DNA of 64,000 nt, taken from NCBI GenBank assembly GCA_009676745.1, contig CP046062.1:62001-126000 (forward strand). Reading direction: 5' to 3'. Made by a program: the position numbers and the translations under genes. The notes beneath the pieces were generated by a model that did not search any database, was not told the origin of the DNA, and saw nothing but the letters and a program-made list of their open reading frames with translations. The stretch's first letter is position 1; each line of letters starts with the position of its first letter. Origin of the DNA: Leuconostoc mesenteroides subsp. mesenteroides. GTDB taxonomy: Bacteria; Bacillota; Bacilli; Lactobacillales; Lactobacillaceae. Positions 17,647 to 25,136 of this stretch are shown one piece after another.

Positions 17647-18465
17647 TTGAAATTTATCTCATGGAATATCGATTCTATCAATGCGGCAGTTGAACACAAA
17701 AGTGTCCGTGGTGAAATGACTTGGCATACATTAAACGAAATTGCGGCCATGCGCCCTGACGTTTTTGCCATCCAAGAAACAAAATTAAAATCAACAGGCT
17801 TAACAAAAAAACAAAAGACAACTATTGCAGAACTGTTTCCAGAATACCATTTGTACGTGAACTCTAGTACTGCGCGCTCTGGCTACTCTGGCACAATGGT
17901 GCTCTCCAAGGTGGAACCAATTCAAGTAGCGTATCCGGCTATTGCTGCACCCGCCCCCATGGATTTGGAAGGGCGAATCATCACCCTAGAATTCCCTGAT
18001 TTTTTCGTATCAACTGTCTATACACCTAATTCAGGTAGCTCATTAGTACGTCTACCTGAACGCGGTGAATGGGATGATAAATATCGTGAATATATCCAAA
18101 GTTTGGATGCTACCAAACCAGTTATTTTTAGCGGTGACATGAACGTCGCACATCAAGAAATTGATTTGAAAAATCCCAAGACAAATCGGCATTCTGCTGG
18201 ATTTACTGACCAAGAACGGGAAAAGTTTTCAGCGCTATTAGATGCTGGATTTACAGACACTTTCCGATTATTAAATCCAGACACACCAAGTATTTATACT
18301 TGGTGGGCACAAATTAGTAAAACAAGTAAAATCAATAATTCCGGTTGGCGAATTGATTACTACTTGGTTAGCGATAGAATCGCTAAAAATGTCACGAAAT
18401 CTTCTGTTATAGATACGGGTGCGCGCCAGGATCACGCACCGATTCTTCTTGAAATTAGTATATAA
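17647..18465 (+). CDS. exoA: Exodeoxyribonuclease III / AP endonuclease
   Basis: This protein of about 272 residues belongs to the Xth family, which cuts at abasic sites in base-excision repair. Visible motifs are LKFISWNIDSINAA, FAIQETKL (metal-binding Glu), VYTPNSGSSL, SGDMNVAH, WRIDYYLVS and RQDHAPILLEI (catalytic Asp-His). The start is set at TTG 17647 because AGGGGG precedes it at a suitable distance. The ATG 13 codons upstream has no ribosome binding site. The gene ends at a bidirectional terminator facing the DnaQ-like gene. Confidence 0.94.
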   Translation: MKFISWNIDSINAAVEHKSVRGEMTWHTLNEIAAMRPDVFAIQETKLKSTGLTKKQKTTIAELFPEYHLYVNSSTARSGYSGTMVLSKVEPIQVAYPAIAAPAPMDLEGRIITLEFPDFFVSTVYTPNSGSSLVRLPERGEWDDKYREYIQSLDATKPVIFSGDMNVAHQEIDLKNPKTNRHSAGFTDQEREKFSALLDAGFTDTFRLLNPDTPSIYTWWAQISKTSKINNSGWRIDYYLVSDRIAKNVTKSSVIDTGARQDHAPILLEISI

Positions 18466-18466
18466 A

Positions 18467-18500
18467 TAAAAGCCGTGCATAAACTGCACGGCTTTTTATT
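18467..18500. terminator. Bidirectional terminator between exoA and the DnaQ-like gene
   Basis: AGCCGTGCA / TGCACGGCT forms a 9-bp GC-rich stem flanked by A-rich and T-rich tracts. It lies between two convergent genes and overlaps the end of the right-hand one. Confidence 0.85.
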
Positions 18501-19029
18501 TATTTTTAACATACGGTTTAAGTACTTCTGATCCAAAATGATCAGATTCATAAATTAAGATGTTGGCTGCAGCTACTGCATCATCAAGCGCATTATGGTG
18601 ATGATCCAACGTAATCCCTAAATTACCAGCAACAGTATTTAACTTATGATTTTCGAAGTTTGGAAATAACTTACGACTGGTTTGTACCGTATCTAACAGC
18701 AAATAATGCGGTTCATCAATATGGTAATACTGCAATGTTCCTTTTAAGATACTGTTATCAAATGGTGCGTTATGGGCCACCACTAATTTATTTTCTGTGA
18801 AAAAAGGTGAAATTGTTTGCCAAACTTCGGGAAATTTTGGCGCATCAACTACATCTTGTTGATGAATACCATGGATAGCTGTGTTGTATGAGCTAAACGT
18901 TGTTTCCGGTTTGATTAATGAATAAAACTTATCAACAACTTGATTATCACGTACAACAGCTAAGGCTATAGAAACCGCCGAATGCTTTTCACGGTTTGCT
19001 GTTTCAAAATCCATTGCTACAAAATTCAT
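18496..19029 (-). CDS. DnaQ-like 3'-5' exonuclease (DEDD family)
   Basis: This 177-residue stand-alone exonuclease has an N-terminal motif NFVAMDFETANREKHSAVS (Exo I, Asp-x-Glu). The Exo II-like region is LVVAHNAPFDNSIL and the Exo III region HHNALDDAVAAANIL (His and Asp). It resembles polymerase III epsilon-type proofreading domains but lacks a polymerase, so its role (DNA repair or RNA trimming) is open. Its start lies 2 bp past the stop of the upstream GNAT gene, in the same unit as tsaE. Confidence 0.88.
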   Translation of the reverse strand: MNFVAMDFETANREKHSAVSIALAVVRDNQVVDKFYSLIKPETTFSSYNTAIHGIHQQDVVDAPKFPEVWQTISPFFTENKLVVAHNAPFDNSILKGTLQYYHIDEPHYLLLDTVQTSRKLFPNFENHKLNTVAGNLGITLDHHHNALDDAVAAANILIYESDHFGSEVLKPYVKNK

Positions 19030-19031
19030 AG

Positions 19032-19520
19032 TTATAACTCCAAGGCCATTCTTTGCAACTCTGTATCACGACCATTTGGCAACGTAAAGTGCTCTTTTTC
19101 ACCCACACTTAAAAATCCATATTTCTGATAAATATGCACGGCGATGTCATTATCAATTTGTACATCTAGCCATACTTTTGATAGCTCGTTAAGTTTAGCC
19201 CAGTCCAAAAGTGCTCGCATTAAATCCTGACCAAGACCAGCACCATGAAATTGTTGCAAAATAGCCACACCAATTTCTTCATTTTCGATAGATCCTATTC
19301 CTACCGGTAATGATTGTTCACCTTGTTCAGCAATCAACAACAAAGTAATTGCCGGTGCATCGCTTTTTACAGGTATCTCATCCCCATTACGCATACTTGC
19401 AATCAAAAAAGTATCTGTTTCCACCATTAATTCTTGAATTAATTGTTGCCATTCAGCAGCTCTGGCTAAGCTGGCTTCTTCTAAGCTGAACGTGATCGGT
19501 TGGCTCATATCGAATGTCAT
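19032..19520 (-). CDS. GNAT family N-acetyltransferase
   Basis: This 162-residue protein has a GNAT acetyl-CoA motif GVAILQQFHGAGLGQDLMRAL, followed by LSKVWLDVQIDNDIAVHIYQKYGF. The start overlaps the tsaE stop by 4 bp (ATGA), indicating coupling. RimI often lies next to tsa genes, but this protein does not show clear RimI-specific sequence, so only the family is assigned. Confidence 0.82.
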   Translation of the reverse strand: MTFDMSQPITFSLEEASLARAAEWQQLIQELMVETDTFLIASMRNGDEIPVKSDAPAITLLLIAEQGEQSLPVGIGSIENEEIGVAILQQFHGAGLGQDLMRALLDWAKLNELSKVWLDVQIDNDIAVHIYQKYGFLSVGEKEHFTLPNGRDTELQRMALEL

Positions 19521-19966
19521 AGTTTTTCCTCAATTTCAATAACTGAACCAACACCTGCGATACTTATTGTCCGTTCATTATCAGCCTCACCTCGAGTAAA
19601 TGTGATGTCCAACCGATTGTTTGGCAACAAATCATTCATATACTGCGGCCACTCAATAAGCGTTACACCATCCGTGCCGATAAAGTCCTCGAATCCTTGA
19701 TTATCAGCACCCGTCATTTCCAAGCGATAAGCATCAAAATGATAAATGGGAAACTCACGCGCTGTATAAGTATTCATAATATTAAATGTTGGACTCTTAA
19801 CCCTTGACTTCACCCCTAAAGCAAGTGAAAATCCCTGAGTAAAGGTTGTTTTCCCCGCCCCTAGATCACCATTCAGCGTGATCACTAAACCAGGATAAGC
19901 AAGTGATGCTATTCTACTAGCTAAACTTTGTGTTTGCTCAAAATTGTTTGTTAAAAATTCTTTCAT
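19517..19966 (-). CDS. tsaE: tRNA threonylcarbamoyladenosine biosynthesis ATPase TsaE
   Basis: This 149-residue ATPase acts with TsaB and TsaD to make t6A37 on ANN-decoding tRNAs. Walker A is LNGDLGAGKTTFTQGF near residue 35. SPTFNIMNTY, FPIYHFDAYRL and VTLIEWPQY follow, all typical of TsaE. It is the first gene of a three-gene unit with the GNAT and the DnaQ-like exonuclease. Confidence 0.94.
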   Translation of the reverse strand: MKEFLTNNFEQTQSLASRIASLAYPGLVITLNGDLGAGKTTFTQGFSLALGVKSRVKSPTFNIMNTYTAREFPIYHFDAYRLEMTGADNQGFEDFIGTDGVTLIEWPQYMNDLLPNNRLDITFTRGEADNERTISIAGVGSVIEIEEKL

Positions 19967-20035
19967 TATTTTATTATAGCACGAGTGAATTGGTAAAATT
20001 AAACCGAAATATCGTTACTTTTTTAAGTTCATGAA

Positions 20036-21202
20036 TTATCTCGTAATCCACAGTTTATTGTTATCCGTATGGAAAAAAGGTTTTGACTTTTTAGTTGGAT
20101 AAAAGGTCATATTCTTATCTTTTAGCTTTTTTACGCCAGCAATAACCCCACTATTTTCGTTAGTTGTAGCTTCTTTAACATAGTAGAGTCTACCTGGAAT
20201 ATCATCAAATGTAACAAGCCCTTCATCATTCGAACGACGGATTAATGGTTCTCCATCTCTTTTTAAAGCAATTTTTTTGTTCTTAGAGAACAATTGAAAG
20301 GCGACAGATGAAACGGGATTACCATCAATATCTAAACGATAAAATGATAAATCGAACTTCTTCTTAGCTAACTTGATACGTACGATGCGTTTATACAAGC
20401 AAATAAATTGCACTACGATTAATAAAATGATACTAATAATAATAAGCGCTTGATGGATATTGTTAAACGTATCAGCCTTTTCAATATTTTTGGTCATGTT
20501 TTTCTTATAAGGGATACGGTATCCTGTCACCAGTAAACGATGAGAATTGACCATGTAAGGTGTACAGGTTATCAAGGTTACCAAATCTTTATCAGGTTCA
20601 ACTTGCAGTCCTTGGTAATTTTCAGGTTTAACAACTTCAATTTTGAAAACTTTATAAGCTAATTTTTTATGAAATACAGTTAACACAAAAGTATCATTTT
20701 TCTTAACATGATTTAAGTTCGTAAATAACATTCGTGAAGCTAAGCCACGGTGCGCCGAAATAACACTATGCGTTCCTTTTCCACCCAAAGGGAAAGATGT
20801 CCCTTGTAAGACAGTTGCACCATAATTAAGTGTTTCTTCATTAGTTGTGTCAAAAAGTGGAATATGCACATTAATTTTAGAAATACTAATTGTTCCAATT
20901 AAATGCTTCTTCAATACCCCATTTTCGTTGTCAGTAGCACCAGAAAACGGGTCGCTACCAAGTTGAATACCTTCTTTCCTTAACTGTGCATTTTTCTGTT
21001 GCATACGTGCTTCTTTTGCTGATATATCTTTAGTCGTTTCTTTTTGAATGGTTTTAATTCGTTGCTGGTCAATAAAGTGATTCAGCGCACCGACGTAAAA
21101 GGGATACAATGCTACTAAAAAGCCTATAAGAAAAATAATATTTAAAAATATACTTTGCTTATTCTTTTTTTTACTAGTTCGCTTAGTCATTTGTTTCGCC
21201 AC
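20036..21202 (-). CDS. Class C pilus sortase with C-terminal SpaA-like domain (second sortase)
   Basis: This 388-residue transpeptidase has an N-terminal helix (residues about 18-38). Its lid segment contains LGSDPFSG, the DPF typical of class C. The catalytic set is SAHRGLASRMLF (His), LITCTPYMVNSHR (Cys near residue 212) and LLVTGYR (Arg). A second hydrophobic helix near residues 248-268 is followed by a basic stretch. About 105 more residues then read like a Cna_B/SpaA beta-domain (YRLDIDGNPVSSVAFQLF ... GLVTFDDIPGRLYYVKEATT). That tail is unusual. It overlaps the upstream sortase by 20 bp and is the last gene of the pilus operon. Confidence 0.9.
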   Translation of the reverse strand: MAKQMTKRTSKKKNKQSIFLNIIFLIGFLVALYPFYVGALNHFIDQQRIKTIQKETTKDISAKEARMQQKNAQLRKEGIQLGSDPFSGATDNENGVLKKHLIGTISISKINVHIPLFDTTNEETLNYGATVLQGTSFPLGGKGTHSVISAHRGLASRMLFTNLNHVKKNDTFVLTVFHKKLAYKVFKIEVVKPENYQGLQVEPDKDLVTLITCTPYMVNSHRLLVTGYRIPYKKNMTKNIEKADTFNNIHQALIIISIILLIVVQFICLYKRIVRIKLAKKKFDLSFYRLDIDGNPVSSVAFQLFSKNKKIALKRDGEPLIRRSNDEGLVTFDDIPGRLYYVKEATTNENSGVIAGVKKLKDKNMTFYPTKKSKPFFHTDNNKLWITR

Positions 21203-22370
21203 CTTCTGTGTCTATTTGGTAACCATTTTTCACTACTTTTCTGATATAGAATTTTTTATCTTTTAAATGTTTAACTATTGCTTTAAAAGGTTTGATATTC
21301 ATGTTTGAATTCATCGGAATTATTTTATACTTGCCACCACTAATTTCACCAAATGATACATAACCTCTTGAGTCACTCGTAGACTCACATAATTCACCTT
21401 GATCATTTAATATTTTTTTACCAAAAAAATCGACTACAGTGAACTTGTATCCAGAAATAGCGTGACCATTGTTATAAACAAAAAATGATAACTGATAATT
21501 CCTTTTATGTGACAATAATTCAATAACCTCACGTCTGATGATATAAAAGATCAACGCTATAAAAACCAGGATCAGCGTCGTCAAACAAAGCAAATATTTC
21601 CCCTGATAGGATACTGCTTTTTTTTCTTGTTGATCAAACGAACTTCTATCCAAAGGTACTCTTTTCCCAGTCACCAATAATCGATGTGTATTGACCATAT
21701 AGGGTGTACACGTGACCAAAGTTGCCAAATCTTGATTAGTTTGTATTGTGATATCACTTAAATCTGTTGGTAAAACTACTTTGATTCGAATAACTTGATA
21801 AGCTAAACGTTTCCCATATATTTTCAAAAAAAACTTATCGCCTTTTTTTAATTCGTGCAGATGAGTAAATAATTCTTGATTAGGCAAACCACTATGCCCC
21901 ATCAAAACGGTGTGCGTATTTTTTCCGCCAACAGGATAAGAGCTACCTGGTAGTAATGTGATTCCTTTATATAAAAGACTGTCAGTCGTTGTATCAAACA
22001 CCGGTAAACTCAGAGATATTTTAGGAATGAATATGCTGCCTAACGAGTGCTTTTGATAGTACCCTCTACTCTCCTTGGGTACATTGTTCAATGTTTGCCC
22101 TAAGATATTTTTGACGGGTGATATCCCAAGTTGTTGATTTTCTACTGACTTTTGATTGTTCTTTTTGATTAATTTTTCGAGTTTCTTGGCACTGGCTTTC
22201 TGATTGCTTTGATTTAGTTGATTCGCAACATTTAATTCTTTTTGCGCGACATAGTTATTCACGCCATTAGCAATAAAAGGGTACATGAATACCAAAAAAC
22301 CAATGAAAAACATTAATGCAATGAATAGTTTCAGAAATATATTAGTGTTGTTTTGTTTTTGTTCTGCCAT
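21183..22370 (-). CDS. Class C pilus sortase with C-terminal SpaA-like domain (first sortase)
   Basis: This 395-residue paralogue of the next gene has an N-terminal membrane helix, MGHSGLPNQELFTHL (catalytic His), LVTCTPYMVNTHRLL (Cys near residue 220) and VTGKRVP (Arg). A second membrane helix lies near residues 255-278. The lid region reads GISPVKNILGQ, without the DPF/DPW aromatic anchor. After the second helix comes a domain of about 110 residues with the SpaA-like pattern SFFVYNNGHAISGYKFTVV ... GYVSFGEISGGKYKI. AAAGGA precedes the start by about 10 bp. It polymerises or anchors pilins with its neighbour. Confidence 0.9.
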   Translation of the reverse strand: MAEQKQNNTNIFLKLFIALMFFIGFLVFMYPFIANGVNNYVAQKELNVANQLNQSNQKASAKKLEKLIKKNNQKSVENQQLGISPVKNILGQTLNNVPKESRGYYQKHSLGSIFIPKISLSLPVFDTTTDSLLYKGITLLPGSSYPVGGKNTHTVLMGHSGLPNQELFTHLHELKKGDKFFLKIYGKRLAYQVIRIKVVLPTDLSDITIQTNQDLATLVTCTPYMVNTHRLLVTGKRVPLDRSSFDQQEKKAVSYQGKYLLCLTTLILVFIALIFYIIRREVIELLSHKRNYQLSFFVYNNGHAISGYKFTVVDFFGKKILNDQGELCESTSDSRGYVSFGEISGGKYKIIPMNSNMNIKPFKAIVKHLKDKKFYIRKVVKNGYQIDTEGGETND

Positions 22371-22456
22371 CGGTTTGTTATCCTTTGAAACTATGGCTCA
22401 TACTAGCAATGAAGACATTTATTTCAAAGAATGATGAACATAGTATTTATTTTTAT

Positions 22457-22492
22457 AAAAAAAGTGCTCACCACGAACATGGTTTGCACTTT
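22457..22492 (-). terminator. Terminator-like hairpin between the backbone pilin and sortase genes
   Basis: On the minus strand AAAGTGCAAACCA pairs with TGGTGAGCACTTT around a 6-base loop, and TTTTTT follows. It lies 16 bp past the backbone pilin stop and upstream of the sortases. Partial termination here would make much more pilin than sortase. Confidence 0.7.
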
Positions 22493-22507
22493 AGTTTTCA
22501 AATATGA

Positions 22508-24034
22508 TTAGATATTTTGGTTCTTCTTATTACGCTTATTCCAAACATATGCGCCACTCATCAAAAGTGCACCTGCAATCAAGAACAAGTAGATACCAGA
22601 ACCACCAGTTGATGGTAAGATACCCTTCTTAATGTTTGTCACAGTGATTGTTTGATTATCAGCATAGCTTCCTTTAGTAACTGTAAACTTAACAGGAGCT
22701 GTCAAAAGTGCATAGCCTGTTGGCGCCTTTGTTTCAACAAGTGCATAGCTTTGACCATCAGACAACTTGCTTGAATATTCAAGACCCTTTAATTCAACTG
22801 ATCCTTGATTATTTGATGTATATGTTGTCGCTGAGTCATTATTTGATGCCCATGTGTATGAACCATCAGTTGCTTGCGTCGCGTAGGCAACTTTGTCACC
22901 ATTAGCATTTAACTTAACCAACTGGAACTCTGCACCAGCAAGCTTTGCAGCACTTTGCTTGTCTTGTTTAACAAATTTCACACCACCAGTGTAAATTTCA
23001 GGTCCTTGAACCGGTGTAGTAGTAACATCTGTTCCGTTACCAATTTTTAACGTAGCCGTGTTGTTCAATGCTTTGTCAGGAACGGCAGCATTAGTCAAGG
23101 TAGCATCATAAGTAACTGTTAACTTTTTACCAGCAGCAGCCTTAACAGCAGCTGAATTTGTCATAAATTCTATTGTAAAGCCTTTACCATTTTGGGCAGT
23201 TGCATTAGTTGCCGAAACTGTATAGTCAGTTCCTTCAGTTAATCCTGCAACCTTTACTGTAGTAGCATCATCATCAATACCTAAGTTAGGAGTATCAACT
23301 ACATTAAATGTATCTTTATCCGCAATGTTCCATGGTACTGCTATTTGTAATTGATAACCAAACTTTTGACCATAAGTGGCATTATAAACCTTTGATCCAT
23401 CAGGCAATGTCACCATCAAATCTTTTTTACTTTCGGCGTTTAAATCTTTTGTAATAGCATCAGCTTGTTCGTTCTTGGGATAAACATGAACATCAGAATT
23501 AATTTCTGAGTCTGACCCTGACTTATAAACGGGTAAAGCTAACACAATTGGCGCAGCTTTTTGTGTAACATTCGTTGGTGAATTTGTTTCAACAAACAAG
23601 TAAACCTTGTCTTTATCGCCGTCCTTAGACTTCAAATTTGAAAAAGTTACTGTGCCATCGGCTCCAGCTGTTACACCTTCTGCAACTTTTGTGGCGTAAC
23701 TTGGTGCAGCATCAGCGGCATCAGATTGAACCTCTTGGGATGCTTTTTCAGCAGTGTCACCATTAGAACGTAAATTCAAGTAATGGTCAGTTACATCATA
23801 AGCTGTAAAAGTAACACCTGCTAATGGCGTTCCACCAAAATTATTATCTACTTCACCTGTATTGGTCTTACTATCTGGTACTTTCCCTTCATCAAAGACC
23901 CTTTTATGCAATGTAACATTAACACTATCTGTTGTATCCGCAGATACACTAGTAACACCAAACAAGGCTGATACTAAAAGAGGAAGTACGAGTAAAATCG
24001 CATGAGCCATTTGTGACCATGACTTACTTTTCAT
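22508..24034 (-). CDS. Major (backbone) pilin subunit, LPSTG-anchored
   Basis: This 508-residue secreted protein has an N-terminal signal peptide ending near SVSADTT. VHVYPKNEQ near residue 184 is the pilin motif whose lysine is joined to the next subunit. It also has two or more Cna_B/SpaA-type isopeptide domains, an E-box ALVETKAPTGYALL, and a C-terminal sorting signal ILPSTGG (473 on) with a hydrophobic helix and KRNKK tail. AAAGGAG with good spacing supports the start. It overlaps the minor pilin by 11 bp. The YPKN motif marks it as the shaft subunit. Confidence 0.93.
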   Translation of the reverse strand: MKSKSWSQMAHAILLVLPLLVSALFGVTSVSADTTDSVNVTLHKRVFDEGKVPDSKTNTGEVDNNFGGTPLAGVTFTAYDVTDHYLNLRSNGDTAEKASQEVQSDAADAAPSYATKVAEGVTAGADGTVTFSNLKSKDGDKDKVYLFVETNSPTNVTQKAAPIVLALPVYKSGSDSEINSDVHVYPKNEQADAITKDLNAESKKDLMVTLPDGSKVYNATYGQKFGYQLQIAVPWNIADKDTFNVVDTPNLGIDDDATTVKVAGLTEGTDYTVSATNATAQNGKGFTIEFMTNSAAVKAAAGKKLTVTYDATLTNAAVPDKALNNTATLKIGNGTDVTTTPVQGPEIYTGGVKFVKQDKQSAAKLAGAEFQLVKLNANGDKVAYATQATDGSYTWASNNDSATTYTSNNQGSVELKGLEYSSKLSDGQSYALVETKAPTGYALLTAPVKFTVTKGSYADNQTITVTNIKKGILPSTGGSGIYLFLIAGALLMSGAYVWNKRNKKNQNI

Positions 24035-25136
24035 TTTTAAAACTCCTTTTTAATTGTAATTTTTTATTATAAATTTTTATCAATATTACCAATAAAATAA
24101 TCAACAAACCAACTAAAGAAATTGAACCAATTGCTATTCCTGTTTCTGGTAAGAATGGCAATCCAAACGGTGGTTGCTTTTTTTGGTAATTCAAAACTAT
24201 CGGACTTGCATTTTGATACACGTCATTAGGTATCACCCCAGCAGCTACTTTAGACAACGACTCACCATTAACAGTAATTGGCGGTAAATTAGCTAAGCTA
24301 GTGACTGCTGGAATATTCACACTAATGTGTTGTGCCTGAGAAGATATTTCAAAGTTCTTTAATGTTTGAACCTCTTGAAAATAATATTGACCCGCGGGTA
24401 GCTTACTATTATTCAAAGCAACTAAACCGTCATCGTCAGATACGACTTTTTTTACTTCTTTCTCATGTAGTGGATTATCAGTGGTTTTCCAACTATCGTC
24501 ATCAGTCAAGTATTTTTTTTGGTTGTTAACTGTTTTATACAACACAAATTTGACACCTGCTAATGGTAATTCTTTATGATCAAGCATTTTTCCATATTTA
24601 AAAAAATATGGTATGCGTGTCACAATGGCAGATTTGGTTTCAATGTCAAGTTTATTTTTATCTATATCTTGGCCGCCTATTGAAAATGCTATTGGATCAC
24701 TCACTTGCTCGTAGGACAAACCATTATTTTCAAATTGGCTACTCTTTTGTTGCACAATAAGATAAGCTTTTCCATATTCTTTTGAAACATGAAATGCTGC
24801 TTGTCCATTGGCATCAGTAGTTTTAGTATCTATCAACCGAATTTGATTGTCTTGAATATAATTTTGAATACCCTGATTTTGAGATTTCAAGTCTTCAAAA
24901 TAATTTTCATCATTTTCATGCTTTTGATAATCAGCCGTCAAATCATACAGTTGAAATGTTACGTTACTACCAGGAGTATAGGATACTGGATTTGATTCAT
25001 ACACGCTCAACTGATGATGCAATTCTATCGTAAATTGGTTATCAGTATCAGCTGAAACCTTAAAATTATCTTGTTGCAAACTAAGCAGACCAAATGAAAG
25101 ACAAGTAATGATAAACACAATCATTTTTTTAATCAT
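24024..25136 (-). CDS. Minor (basal) pilin, LPETG-anchored
   Basis: This 370-residue protein has a signal peptide (IVFIITCLSFGLLSL) and a Cna_B-like repeat region (SNVTFQLYDLTADYQ, LAGVKFVLYKT, YYFQEVQTLKNF). The C-terminal sorting signal LPETG lies at about 329-333 with a membrane helix and basic tail. Its size and its place between tip and backbone genes suggest a basal or anchoring pilin. Its start overlaps the tip pilin stop by 4 bp. Confidence 0.87.
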   Translation of the reverse strand: MIKKMIVFIITCLSFGLLSLQQDNFKVSADTDNQFTIELHHQLSVYESNPVSYTPGSNVTFQLYDLTADYQKHENDENYFEDLKSQNQGIQNYIQDNQIRLIDTKTTDANGQAAFHVSKEYGKAYLIVQQKSSQFENNGLSYEQVSDPIAFSIGGQDIDKNKLDIETKSAIVTRIPYFFKYGKMLDHKELPLAGVKFVLYKTVNNQKKYLTDDDSWKTTDNPLHEKEVKKVVSDDDGLVALNNSKLPAGQYYFQEVQTLKNFEISSQAQHISVNIPAVTSLANLPPITVNGESLSKVAAGVIPNDVYQNASPIVLNYQKKQPPFGLPFLPETGIAIGSISLVGLLIILLVILIKIYNKKLQLKRSFKNEK

